From the NCBI GenBank assembly GCA_020851795.1, contig JADZCA010000035.1, positions 62,001-126,000 of the forward strand: 64,000 nucleotides of DNA. Reading direction: 5' to 3'. Both the position numbers and the translations under genes were made by a program. The stretch comes from Planctomycetota bacterium. GTDB taxonomy: Bacteria; Planctomycetota; PLA2; JAEUHO01. A model generated the notes under the pieces. That model saw only the letters and a program-made list of their open reading frames with translations, was not told the origin of the DNA and did not search any database. Shown piece after piece: positions 25,812 to 36,850 of this stretch. Position 1 is the stretch's first letter, and every line of letters starts with the position of its first letter.

Positions 25812-26200
25812 GGACGCGCGGCGACGGCGGGCGAGCCGAGGGGCGCCGGCACGACGGGCGGCCGCCCCGCCCCGCGTCGGGGGGCCCTCGTGCGTGCGTC
25901 CAGAGCCGACGGACACGCGGCGCCCCCCCGAATCGCGCCCCGCGCTCCCGACCGCGCACGGAGTCGCGACGCGCCTCGGTCCCGGATCCCTCCTCCGCGG
26001 TGGACGCGCGGCGACGGCAGGCGAGCCGAGGGGCGCCGGCACGACGGGCGGCCGCCCCGCCCCGCGTCGGGGGGCCCTCGTGCGCGCGTCCAGAGCCGCC
26101 GGACACGCGGCGCCCCCCGAATCGCGCCCCGCACGCCCGACCGCGCACCGAGTCGCGACGCGCCTCGGTCCCGGATCCCCCGTCCGCAGCGGACGCGCGA
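25812..26200. repeat. 190-bp tandem repeat, two copies plus a start of a third
   Basis: A ~190-bp unit beginning GGACGCGCGGCGACGGC starts at 25812, again at 26002, and a third partial copy starts at 26191. The two full copies differ by only a few substitutions. The frames through the repeat are shadows; 190 is not a multiple of three, so the copies would be read in different frames. It sits upstream of the methyltransferase gene. Confidence 0.85.
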
Positions 26201-26636
26201 CGAAGACGCGAGGCCCGCCGCGACGCGGGCCGCAGGGCGCGAGACGGTATGGGCAGAGATCAAGGGCAGCGCCGGAGCGTCGGTCGAGCGCGCGAACGCG
26301 GGACCCCGTCGACTTCGCGGACAGGACGGCGCAGCGCTCGGGTCCCCGCCCCCGTCGATCCCTCGTCCCCCCTCGTCCGCTCCGGTCCTCCTCCCTCCGC
26401 TCGCCATCCGCTCCCGTCGCCTACCGCTTCTGTCCTCCCTGTACCTGTTCTGATCTCCAATCGATCGTCCCCCCACGCCCGCCGCCGCGAGGCCCGCTCG
26501 ACGTCCCCGGGCGCCGCCGCGCGAGAGGGTTCCGCGTCTGGGCTCGCTTGGGACGCGCGACGTGGGGCCTCCGTCGCGGCCCGCCGCGTCCGACCGGCCC
26601 GCCATCCCCCTCGTCACGCCCCTCGTGGCCCGCGCG
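26201..26636. other. noncoding region between tandem repeat and FG-GAP gene
   Basis: About 435 bases without a supportable gene. A slightly AT-richer tract lies around 26400-26470 (TGTACCTGTTCTGATCTCC). No promoter or RNA structure could be assigned. Confidence 0.45.
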
Positions 26637-29600
26637 TCACTGCCCCAGGCCGTCGTTGGCCGCTGCGCCCGGCACCTGGAACGTCGTCGTCGGGGCCGGC
26701 GTGCCGGCGAGGCCCGCCGCGCCCGTCCAGAGCAGGACGCCGCCGGCGCCGCTCGGGGAGAGCGTCGCCGAGCCGAGCAGGAGGTCCGGCGTGCCGTCGC
26801 CCCCGACGTCGCCGACGAGGAAGGACGTCTGCCCGAGGCGGTCCCCCGCCGTCGGGGCGACACGCGCGAGCACCGCGTCCGGCGTCCGCGCGCCGGTGAG
26901 CCCGGCCCCGCCGCGCCACAGCGCACACCGGCCCGCGGGCCCCGTGGCCGCGACGACCGCGTCGAGCGCGGTGGCGGCCACGTCGGCGACGCCGTCCCCG
27001 CTGACGTCCACCACCCGCCAGCCGAACGCGACCTTGCCGCCGAGGAGGTCCGTCGCGACCGCGCCCGGCACCGTCAGCAGCGCGTCCTCGGTCTTGGCGC
27101 CCGCGAGCCCCGCGCCGCCCCGCCAGACGCGGATCGACCCCGCGTCCACGACCGCCGCCACGTCGGCCCGCTCCGCGCGCGCGACGACGTCGAGCACGCC
27201 GTCGCCCGACACGTCGGCGAGCGCGAGCCCGGTCCCCGCGCCACCCACCGCGACGTCGCCGAGCCCCAGCGCGTCGAGCGCCACCGCGGCCGCGGGGCCC
27301 AGCCTCGCGTCCTCGTTCTTCGCGCCCGTCATCGTCGCGCCGCCGCGCCAGACGAGCACCGCGCCGACGTCGGCGAGCACGCCCTGGTCCGCCCACGGCG
27401 ACGCGACGACCGCGTCGAGCACGCCGTCGCCCGACACGTCGCCCACGAGCAGCGCGCCGTCGCGACCGAGCTGGTCGCCCGCGATCGGCGCGATCGCGGT
27501 CATCGTCGCGTCGGCCGGTCGGACGCCCGTGGGCGACGCGCCGCCGCGCCAGAGGTGGAGCGCCCCCGCGGTGACGACGGCCCCGACCGTCGCGCCGGGC
27601 GCGAGCGCGAGCACGTCGAGCACGCCGTCGCCCGACACGTCGGCGACGTGGACGTGGCCCGTCGCGCCGCCGAGCGAGGCGCCGGCGACCGCGCCGAGCG
27701 CGCGCAGCGTCGAGGTCGGCGCGACGGTGCCCGTCAGCCCCGCCCCGCCGGCGAACACCCACAGCGCGCCCGTGTCGGCGGCCCCGGAGTCGGCGTGACG
27801 GCTGGCGACCACGACGTCGAGCGTCAGGTCGGCCGTCGTCTCGACGAGCCACAGGCCCGACGCCCCGAGGCGGTCGCCCACGATCGGCGACGGGACGCGC
27901 AGCGTGGCGTCGGGCGGACGCGTGCCGACGAGCCCCGCGCCGCCCGTGAAGACGTAGGCGGCCCCGACGTCGAGCAGGCCCGGCCGGTCGCCGTCGGGCG
28001 CGACGGCCACCACGTCGCGCACACCGTCGCCGGTGACGTCGCCGAAGCGCACCGCGTCGGTCGCCTGCTCGTCCACCGCCCGACCGAGGCGGTCGTTGGC
28101 CGTGCCGCCGGTCACCGCGAGCGTCGCGTCCGCGGTCCGCGTGCCCGAGAGCCCCGACCCGCCGCGCCACACGAGCACCGCGCCGACGTCGGCGACGCCG
28201 CCGACGTCCACGGTCGGCGCCCACGTGACCACGTCGAGCACGCCGTCGCCGCTCACGTCCACGGCGCGCACGAGGTCGCCCACGCCGTCGCCGGGCGCCG
28301 TCGTCGCGGGGAGCAGGCTCGCGTCGGGCGCGCGGGCCCCGACGAGCGCCCCGCCGCCCTTCCAGAGGTAGAGCGCGCCGACGTCCACGACGGCGACGTC
28401 CACGGTCGAAGCGCCGCCGACGACGTCGAGCACGCCGTCGCCGGTGACGTCGGCGAGCAGCCGCAGGCCGATCGCGTCGCCCGGCGTGCCGCCCGGGACC
28501 GACAGCGTGGCGTCGGGCGCGCGCGCGCCGACGAGCGTGGCGCCGCCCTTCCACACGTAGATCGCGCCGAGGTCGCCCTGGCCCGCCGCGTCGGCGAGCG
28601 GGGCGGAGACGACGAGATCGGCGACGCCGTCGCCGGTGACGTCGCCGACGAGGACCGGCGGCGCGCCGCCCCCGAGCCGGTCGGTGGCCGCCGCGCCGGT
28701 GACGGTCAGCGTGGCGGTCGGCGCGCCCGCGGGCGTCGTCGCGCCGGCGAAGACGTAGACCGCGCCGGCGTCGATCGCGCCCGGGAGGTCGGCCTGGCTC
28801 GCGACGGCGACGAGGTCGCCGCGCCCGTCGCCGGTCACGTCCACGACGCGCGCGCCGAGCAGCGGCTCGACGTCGGCCCGCAGCACGAGACGCGTGGTCG
28901 CCGCGGGGACCGCGTCGTCGCGCCCCTCGAGGACGACTTCGGTGACGCCCACGCGGTGGCCGAGCGGCACCTGCCACCGCAGCGCCACGGTCGTCGGCGA
29001 GGTCGCGCCGACGACCGGGGCGAGCTCGAGGCCCGGCGGCGCGTCGAGCAGCCGCAACGAGACGAGGTGGCCCGGGCTCGCGACGGTGACCGTGCACGCG
29101 GCCTCTCGGCCGAGGAACGCGGGCCAGATCGCGGGCGCGTCGGTGGTCACCGAGAGGCCCGCACCGCCGGCGGCGCCGAACGCGACGGGCGTCGCGAGCG
29201 CGGCCTGCGCGCCGGTCGGGAACGTGACCCGCAGCGTCGCGGAGAACGGGGCGCCCGGCGTGGGCGGTGCCGCCGCCGCGACCTGCGTCGGCGCGGTGAC
29301 GGTGCCCGGCACCGTGACGCTCGCCGAGGTCGCGCCGGCGAAGGGCGTCCCCGCCGTCGCGGTGAACGTGAGCGAGACGCCGGCGCCGACCGGGCCGAGG
29401 CGCGCGCCGACGACCGTGATCGGCGTGGACGCGCCCGTCGGCACCGGGTCGGGCGACACCGCGGTAAGCGCGGGCCCGACGAGAGTCAGCGCGCCCGCGT
29501 CGCTGTCGAGCGTCGTCGTGTCGGGGAGCACGACGCGCACGCGCGCGGTCGCGGTCCCGGTCACGCCGAACGGGTTGGGCGTCGCGACCACGTGCCCCGC

Positions 29601-29897
29601 GCCGTCGGCGCTCCCGGGGACCTCGACCACCGAGGCGGTGCCGCCGAGGAGCGGCGTCCCTTGGTCGGCGAGGAACCGGACGAGCACGGCGCCCGAGGTC
29701 GGCAGGCCGTCCCCCGAGATCGTCAGCACCGGCGGGAGCTCGGACGGGATCGAGGCGGGCGCGACGCCCGAGATCGGCGCGGAGCCGCCGCCCCCGCCCC
29801 CTCCGCCGGACCCGCCGCAGCCCGGCAGGGACGCGAGGGCGAGCACGGCCGCCGCGCCCACGGGGCGGCCGACGAGGGTGCAGACGATGCGGCGCAT
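26637..29897 (-). CDS. FG-GAP repeat lipoprotein with IPT/TIG domains
   Basis: 1086 residues from the ATG at 29897 (MRRIVCTLVGRPVG), with GGAG upstream. The signal peptide ends in a lipobox SLPGC followed by a Gly-rich linker, so this is a lipoprotein exposed on the outer surface or periplasmic face. Two or three IPT/TIG-like beta domains follow (ISGVAPASIPSELPPVLTIS, AVSPDPVPTGASTPITVVGA). From about residue 350 there are roughly ten to eleven FG-GAP repeats, each with a calcium-binding loop of the form DVSGDGVLDVV and a VWRGGA / DARL interval. Such repeats build beta propellers (integrin-alpha-like) used in adhesion or recognition. This gene is probably paralogous in style to the sialidase-like lipoprotein at 52742, which has a similar lipobox and IPT start. 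Confidence 0.9.
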   Translation of the reverse strand: MRRIVCTLVGRPVGAAAVLALASLPGCGGSGGGGGGGGSAPISGVAPASIPSELPPVLTISGDGLPTSGAVLVRFLADQGTPLLGGTASVVEVPGSADGAGHVVATPNPFGVTGTATARVRVVLPDTTTLDSDAGALTLVGPALTAVSPDPVPTGASTPITVVGARLGPVGAGVSLTFTATAGTPFAGATSASVTVPGTVTAPTQVAAAAPPTPGAPFSATLRVTFPTGAQAALATPVAFGAAGGAGLSVTTDAPAIWPAFLGREAACTVTVASPGHLVSLRLLDAPPGLELAPVVGATSPTTVALRWQVPLGHRVGVTEVVLEGRDDAVPAATTRLVLRADVEPLLGARVVDVTGDGRGDLVAVASQADLPGAIDAGAVYVFAGATTPAGAPTATLTVTGAAATDRLGGGAPPVLVGDVTGDGVADLVVSAPLADAAGQGDLGAIYVWKGGATLVGARAPDATLSVPGGTPGDAIGLRLLADVTGDGVLDVVGGASTVDVAVVDVGALYLWKGGGALVGARAPDASLLPATTAPGDGVGDLVRAVDVSGDGVLDVVTWAPTVDVGGVADVGAVLVWRGGSGLSGTRTADATLAVTGGTANDRLGRAVDEQATDAVRFGDVTGDGVRDVVAVAPDGDRPGLLDVGAAYVFTGGAGLVGTRPPDATLRVPSPIVGDRLGASGLWLVETTADLTLDVVVASRHADSGAADTGALWVFAGGAGLTGTVAPTSTLRALGAVAGASLGGATGHVHVADVSGDGVLDVLALAPGATVGAVVTAGALHLWRGGASPTGVRPADATMTAIAPIAGDQLGRDGALLVGDVSGDGVLDAVVASPWADQGVLADVGAVLVWRGGATMTGAKNEDARLGPAAAVALDALGLGDVAVGGAGTGLALADVSGDGVLDVVARAERADVAAVVDAGSIRVWRGGAGLAGAKTEDALLTVPGAVATDLLGGKVAFGWRVVDVSGDGVADVAATALDAVVAATGPAGRCALWRGGAGLTGARTPDAVLARVAPTAGDRLGQTSFLVGDVGGDGTPDLLLGSATLSPSGAGGVLLWTGAAGLAGTPAPTTTFQVPGAAANDGLGQ

Positions 29898-29974
29898 GCC
29901 GACGCTCCGGGGACGATGCCCCCCGGCACCGCACCGCGATCGCACCCGGGGCTCAGGGTACCCCCGAATGCGAC

Positions 29975-30004
29975 ACGGGCGCCGAACCGAGGTTCGACGC
30001 CCGT
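29975..30004. terminator. hairpin downstream of the EF-hand protein gene
   Basis: ACGGGCGCCGAAC and GTTCGACGCCCGT pair around a CGAG loop (12-13 bp with one mismatch). It lies about 70 bp beyond the stop of the minus-strand EF-hand gene, on the side where its transcript would end. No T-run follows. Confidence 0.5.
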
Positions 30005-30071
30005 GCGCGGAGCGATCGGGATCGCCGTCTGACGTCGCGGATCGGCGCGCGCGGGCGCCGACCGCAGTCGC

Positions 30072-31166
30072 CTACTTCACCGGCTCGGCGGGCGCGGCCG
30101 GAGCCGGCTCGCTCGGCGCGGGCTCTCCCGGCTTGCTCGGCGGCGGCGCCGGCGGCTCGCCCATCGGCGGGCCGTCCATGCCGGGGCCGTCGCCCATCGC
30201 GGGGCCATCCCCCATGCCGGGACCCGGAGGGCCCATGCGCCGACCCGGACCGCCGTCACGGCAGTTCGGGCAGTCGCCTTCGCACTCCGGGCTGCACTCG
30301 CCGCCCATGCCGGGCCCCATGCCGGGACCACCGCGCGGGAAGCCACGCCCCGGGCCCATGCCCGGGCCGAAGCCCTCGCCACGCATGCCGGGACCGCCGG
30401 GACCCATGCCACGGCCACCGGGGCCGGGGCCGCGACCGGGCCCCATGCCGGGACCGCCGGGACCGCGACCTTGGCCGCAGTTCGGGCACCCGCAGCCGCA
30501 CTCGCGGTCGCCGCCGGGGCCGCGATCGTCGTCGCCGCGCCCCATGCCGGGACCGCCGCGGCCGCGCTCGCGGTCGCCGCCGGGGCCGCGATCGTCGTCG
30601 CGGTCGCAGGCCATGCCGTCGCAACCGCCGCCGCGACGGCCCATCGGGCCGCCCATCGGGCCGCGGCCGCCCATCATGCGGCGACCCATCATCGCGCGAC
30701 GCGCCCACGGCGGCGGGCCGAAGCCCGGGCCGAAGCGCGGGCCGCCCTGCGGCATCGCGCCCCCCTCGGGGCCGGACCCCTCGGGGCGCGGGCCGCCGTC
30801 CTTGCCGGGACCGCCCTCGGGCGCGATCGCCGGGGTCGGACCGCCACCGGGCGCGCCGTCGGGCCCGCGGCCCGCGCCGGGCCCGGGACCGCCGCGGCCG
30901 TCGGGCCCCATCGGCCGGCGCATCGGGCCCGCGCCGGGCAGGTCGGCCTTGGTGAGGACGCCGTCCTCGTTGCGGTCGAGGCGCTGGAACGCCTCGGCCC
31001 CGCGCGTGTACTCGTCCTTCGAGATCACGCTGTCCTTGTTCTTGTCGTACTTCTCGAGCAGGAGGTCCCAGTACGACTCCGGCTGCGCCGCGTCGCCGTC
31101 GGCAGCGGACGCCGACGTCGGGGCGAGCAGGAGCGCGAGGCCGAGGACCGCGTAGCGGGCTTGCAT
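30072..31166 (-). CDS. exported EF-hand protein with Gly/Pro/Met-rich low-complexity region
   Basis: 364 residues from the ATG at 31166 (MQARYAVLGLALLLAP) with GGAG nine bases upstream. A signal peptide ends near SASAADG. Two EF-hand loops follow: DKNKDSVISKDE and DRNEDGVLTKAD, with calcium-coordinating acidic positions present. The remaining ~290 residues are low complexity (GPGMGPGRGPG style), with Cys-containing insertions (CGCGCPNCG and CSPECEGDCPNC) that suggest metal binding or crosslinking. The last 40 residues are Pro/Ala-rich. It is divergent from a response regulator/histidine kinase pair 158 bp away. Proteins of this kind next to a two-component system suggest envelope calcium or metal stress sensing, but that is inference. 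Confidence 0.8.
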   Translation of the reverse strand: MQARYAVLGLALLLAPTSASAADGDAAQPESYWDLLLEKYDKNKDSVISKDEYTRGAEAFQRLDRNEDGVLTKADLPGAGPMRRPMGPDGRGGPGPGAGRGPDGAPGGGPTPAIAPEGGPGKDGGPRPEGSGPEGGAMPQGGPRFGPGFGPPPWARRAMMGRRMMGGRGPMGGPMGRRGGGCDGMACDRDDDRGPGGDRERGRGGPGMGRGDDDRGPGGDRECGCGCPNCGQGRGPGGPGMGPGRGPGPGGRGMGPGGPGMRGEGFGPGMGPGRGFPRGGPGMGPGMGGECSPECEGDCPNCRDGGPGRRMGPPGPGMGDGPAMGDGPGMDGPPMGEPPAPPPSKPGEPAPSEPAPAAPAEPVK

Positions 31167-31235
31167 CGGGTCGTCTCCGGGCGCGAGGGGGTTCGTCCTC
31201 GCGCTGACCATTCGACGCGGGACATCTTGCGAGAA

Positions 31236-31257
31236 CCTGAACGCCGCGGGGTTCAGG
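31236..31257. promoter_or_regulatory. palindrome CCTGAAC-N8-GTTCAGG, candidate operator
   Basis: A perfect 7-8-7 inverted repeat in the intergenic region between the EF-hand gene (start 31166, minus) and the response regulator gene (start 31324, plus). Its place between divergent genes makes it a candidate binding site for the OmpR-family regulator encoded at 31324. TACACT about twelve bases before the regulator's ATG could be a -10 element of a nearly leaderless transcript. Confidence 0.5.
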
Positions 31258-31323
31258 AATCCGCAAGGTGGCGGGGGGAGGCTCCCCGGTGCGATGGCCG
31301 CGCCCGCTACACTCCCCCGGTCG

Positions 31324-32010
31324 ATGGAGACGCGCACGCGGCCCCGCATCCTGGTGGTCGAGGACGACCCGAAGCTCGGGCGGCAGGTCGCCGACCGTCT
31401 CGAGGTCGCCGGCTTCGCGACGACGTGGGTGACCGACGGCGAGCGCGCGCTCGAGGCGTCGCCGGGCGAGTTCGCCCTCGTCGTGCTCGACCTGATGCTG
31501 CCGAAGGTGCACGGCTTCGACGTGCTCAAGCAGCTGCGCAAGACCTCCGACGTGCCGGTGCTCGTGCTCTCGGCGCGCCAGGGCGCCGAGGACCGCGTCC
31601 GTGCGCTCGAGCTCGGGGCCGACGACTACGTGACGAAGCCGTTCTGGCCCGACGAGCTCGTCGCGCGCGTGCACGCGCGGCTGCGCCGGCCCGTGCTGGC
31701 GCGCGACGGCCTCGTGCGGCTCGGCGCGCTCGCGATCGACCTCCAGAGCCGTCGCGTGCGCGTCGCCGACGCCGCGGTGGACCTCACCAAGGTCGAGTTC
31801 GACCTGCTCGCCGCGCTCGCGCGGCGCCCGGGCTCGGCGGTCACGCGCGCGTGGCTGGTCGAGCACGTGCTCGACCCCGAGCGCGACGGCACCGAGCGGA
31901 CGCTCGACGTCCACGTCTCGCGCCTGCGCAAGAAGCTCGGCAGCGAGGCCGCGCGCCTCGCGACCGTGTGGGGCGTCGGCTACCGGCTCGACGTCGGCGG
32001 TGGCGCGTGA
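31324..32010 (+). CDS. OmpR/PhoB-family response regulator
   Basis: 228 residues from the ATG at 31324 (METRTRPRILVVEDDPKLGR). The receiver domain has the acidic pair in VEDD, phosphoacceptor D56 (VVLDLMLPKVHG), Ser in VLVLSARQG and K105 (DDYVTKPF). The C-terminal winged-helix DNA-binding domain ends ERTLDVHVSRLRKKLG / VWGVGYRLDV. It belongs to the same operon as the kinase, whose GTG overlaps its stop. No ribosome binding site is seen, which fits the possible short-leader promoter. The target is likely the palindrome at 31236 and the EF-hand gene. Confidence 0.95.
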   Translation: METRTRPRILVVEDDPKLGRQVADRLEVAGFATTWVTDGERALEASPGEFALVVLDLMLPKVHGFDVLKQLRKTSDVPVLVLSARQGAEDRVRALELGADDYVTKPFWPDELVARVHARLRRPVLARDGLVRLGALAIDLQSRRVRVADAAVDLTKVEFDLLAALARRPGSAVTRAWLVEHVLDPERDGTERTLDVHVSRLRKKLGSEAARLATVWGVGYRLDVGGGA

Positions 32011-33671
32011 CGCTGCGCGCGCGCCTCGCGCTGACGGTGGTGCTCACGGCGGTGCCGCTCACGGCGGCCGCGGCGTGGGTGCGCGCGGCGTTCGCGCGCC
32101 AGGCGGTCGAGGACGCGATGGCGGAGTTCGCGCTCGCCTACATGGACGCGGGCGGGCGCGAGCGCTGCGAGGCCGACCCGGGGCGCTTCGTCTTCGACGC
32201 GGTGCGCGCGGCGCCGGTGCGGCGCGACGGGCCCGGCGGCCCGCCCGGCGACCCGCGGCGCGCGACCCCGGGCGACCCGCGCGCGGGCGAGCCCGTCGAG
32301 CCGCCGCCGGGCGAGCCGCGCCGCCCCGACGAGCGGCCGCGCGACGGCGAGCCCGTGGGGCCGGCGGGCCCCGGCTTCCCGCGCGGGCCCGGTCCGCACG
32401 GCCCGCCGATGTCGTCGCCGCGCCGCGGGCCGATGGGGCCGCCGGCCGTCGAGGGGCCCGGGCGCGCCACGCGCATCTACGCCTACCGCGCCGACCTCGC
32501 GTCGGACAACGCGTTCGCGCCGCGCGTCCCCGAGGGGCTCGCGCGCGCGTTCCGCGCCGGCGACGAGCGCGCGGGGGCCGTGTGGAGCGAGGGCCCGCTC
32601 GAGGGACGCCAGGTGCTCGTGCGCACGCCGTGGGTGGACGGGCCGTGCGCCGCGCTGCTCGTGCAGCGCGTCCACGTCGAGCCGGCGAGCGCGACGCGCT
32701 CGTTCGTGCTCGCGGCCGCCGCGCTCGCGGCGGGGCTGCTCGTCGCGGTGCTCGCCGCCGCGGGGCCGCTGGTGCGGCGCATCCGCCGGCTCGAGGCCGA
32801 CGTCGCGCGCTCGGCCGCGTCGCGCTACCGCGAGCCCGTCGCGGGCGGGACCGGCTCGGACGAGATCGCGTCGCTCGCGCGGGCCTTCGACGCCGCGGGC
32901 GCGGACGTGCGCGGGCACCTCGACCGCCTCGAGGCGCGCGAGCGCACGCTGCGCGACTTCGTCGCGAACACGACGCACGACGTCGCGATCCCGCTCACGG
33001 TGCTGCAGGGGCACCTCGTCGCGCTGCGCGACGCCGCGGCCGCGGGCCGCGCCGGCGACCCGCGGGCCGTGCACGACGCGCTCGAGGAGTCGCACTACAT
33101 CGACTGCCTCCTGCGCAACCTCTCCGCGGCGGCGCGGCTCGAGGCGACGAGCGCCGACCTCGACCGACGCCCGGTGGACCTCGGCGCGCTCGTCGAACGC
33201 GTCGCGGCGCGCCACCGTCCCGTCGCCGAGGGCGCGGGCGTCGTGCTCGAGCACGCGGTGCCGCCGACGCCGGTCGTGGCCGACGGCGACGTCACGCTGC
33301 TCGAGCAGGCGGTGAGCAACCTCGTCCACAACGCGGTGCGCTACCACCGCGCGGGCGGCCACGCGGCGGTCGTCCTCGAGACGGCGCCGCGCGACGCCGC
33401 GCACTTCGTGCTGCGCGTCCTCGACGACGGCCCGGGCATCGCGCCGGACGAGCTCCCGCGCGTCCTCGACCGCAGCTACCGCGGCCGCGAGGCCCGCACG
33501 CGCGCCCCCCACGGCGCGGGGCTGGGGCTCTCGATCGCGAAGGACGTGGTCGACCGGCACGGCTTCCGGCTCTCGCTCGCCGCGCGCGAGGGCGGCGGGC
33601 TCGTCGCGACCATCGAGGGACCGACGACCGCGGCCCCGCGCGAGGCCGCGCCCGCCCCCGCGTCGGCGTAG
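32007..33671 (+). CDS. membrane sensor histidine kinase
   Basis: 554 residues. The GTG overlaps the regulator's stop (GTGA). Transmembrane helix 1 is near residues 7-27 and helix 2 near 232-252; the external sensor between them is dominated by a Gly/Pro/Arg-rich stretch (about 70-150). After a HAMP-like segment, the HisKA box is FVANTTHDVAIPLTVL with H324. ATP-binding motifs follow: N box NLVHNAVRYHR, G1 LDDGPGIAPDEL, G2 GAGLGLSIAKDVV. The H box (THDVAIPL) departs from the usual HELRTPL form but keeps the His. It should phosphorylate D56 of the regulator. A copy of its last ~125 bp lies downstream. Confidence 0.94.
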   Translation: MTLRARLALTVVLTAVPLTAAAAWVRAAFARQAVEDAMAEFALAYMDAGGRERCEADPGRFVFDAVRAAPVRRDGPGGPPGDPRRATPGDPRAGEPVEPPPGEPRRPDERPRDGEPVGPAGPGFPRGPGPHGPPMSSPRRGPMGPPAVEGPGRATRIYAYRADLASDNAFAPRVPEGLARAFRAGDERAGAVWSEGPLEGRQVLVRTPWVDGPCAALLVQRVHVEPASATRSFVLAAAALAAGLLVAVLAAAGPLVRRIRRLEADVARSAASRYREPVAGGTGSDEIASLARAFDAAGADVRGHLDRLEARERTLRDFVANTTHDVAIPLTVLQGHLVALRDAAAAGRAGDPRAVHDALEESHYIDCLLRNLSAAARLEATSADLDRRPVDLGALVERVAARHRPVAEGAGVVLEHAVPPTPVVADGDVTLLEQAVSNLVHNAVRYHRAGGHAAVVLETAPRDAAHFVLRVLDDGPGIAPDELPRVLDRSYRGREARTRAPHGAGLGLSIAKDVVDRHGFRLSLAAREGGGLVATIEGPTTAAPREAAPAPASA

Positions 33672-33744
33672 CCGCGAGGCCGGCGCGCCGGAGCGTCGCG
33701 ACCGCCGCCGCCGCGACCTGCGTGCGGGGCCCGCGGACGCCCAA

Positions 33745-33873
33745 GACGTGGGCGACCGGCACGGCTACCGGCGCTCGCTCGCCGCCCGCGACGGCGGGGG
33801 ACTCGTCGCCACGATCGAAGGCCCGACGACCGCGGCCCCGCGCGAGGCCGCGCCCGCCCCCGCGTCGGCGTAG
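33745..33873 (+). pseudogene. duplicated 3' end of the histidine kinase gene
   Basis: From GACGTGGGCGACCGGCACGG to a TAG stop, this segment repeats the last ~125 bp of the kinase gene (33544-33671) with scattered substitutions and one small indel, about 200 bp downstream of the original. The final ~40 bases are identical. It has no start and is a remnant of a local duplication or of a lost paralogue. Confidence 0.85.
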
Positions 33874-34014
33874 GCGCGGGGCCCGCCGACACGCTGCACC
33901 TCGTCCGTAGCCGGGGGGAAGACCGGGGGCTTCCCGCACGCCTCCGGGGGAGGCGCGGCGCGCACGGGGCCGACGCACCCTGCAATCGGCGAGCACGCCC
34001 CTCGAGGGCTCCTA

Positions 34015-36420
<2,406 letters not shown>

Positions 36421-36449
36421 GCCTTTCTCGACGGACCGTCGTCGCTCTC

Positions 36450-36497
36450 GCGGGCGACGACCCGGCGCCGACCTCGGCGCGCAGGGTCGTCGCCCGC
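36450..36497 (+). terminator. katG terminator hairpin
   Basis: A perfect 14-bp stem (GCGGGCGACGACCC / GGGTCGTCGCCCGC) with a ~20-base loop starts 30 bases after the katG stop and is followed by CTCTCGTTTCC. Confidence 0.7.
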
Positions 36498-36542
36498 TCT
36501 CGTTTCCACCCCCCGGCGCCCGCCCCACGACCTCCCCCCCAC

Positions 36543-36788
36543 AACGGTCACCACGGTCTCCGACCCCGTGCTCACCGACGACGTGCTCCGACCCCGCGCT
36601 CACCGACTGCGGGGTCGGAGCTGGCGCTCACCGTTCGCGCCCGGGGGGGAGAGCGACGCCACCGCGGAACGGTCACCGCGGGGTCCGACCCCGTGCTCAC
36701 CGACTTCGGTCTCCGACCCCGCGCTCACCGAGCGCGTGCTCCGACCCTGTGCTCACCGAGCGCGGGGTCGGAGCTGGCGCTCACCGTT
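36543..36788 (+). repeat. 28-bp-period intergenic array A (two modules)
   Basis: Two modules, 36543-36635 and 36668-36788. Each opens with AACGGTCACC, continues as CTCACCGA anchors every 28 bp, and closes with CTCACCGTT. Spacers carry GCTCCGACCCC (type F) and the last one its complement GGGGTCGGAGC (type R), so adjacent F and R spacers form a hairpin with the anchor in the loop. A purine-rich GGGGGGGAGAG segment separates the modules. It lies between the convergent katG and hydrolase genes. Confidence 0.9.
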
Positions 36789-36850
36789 CGTGGGGCGGCG
36801 TTGGTGACGAGGCAGAGCGTGCCCGGCCCGGCGCCGGCGGATGCCCGGGG

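Noticed and set aside
15672..26926. Very long minus-strand frames of 2000-3000 codons
   Set aside because: They are open because stops are rare at this GC content. Only the parts matching PbpC and alpha-2-macroglobulin have protein character.
29975..30004. tRNA-like GGTTCGA element
   Set aside because: It is one arm of a simple hairpin; no acceptor or anticodon arms fit around it.
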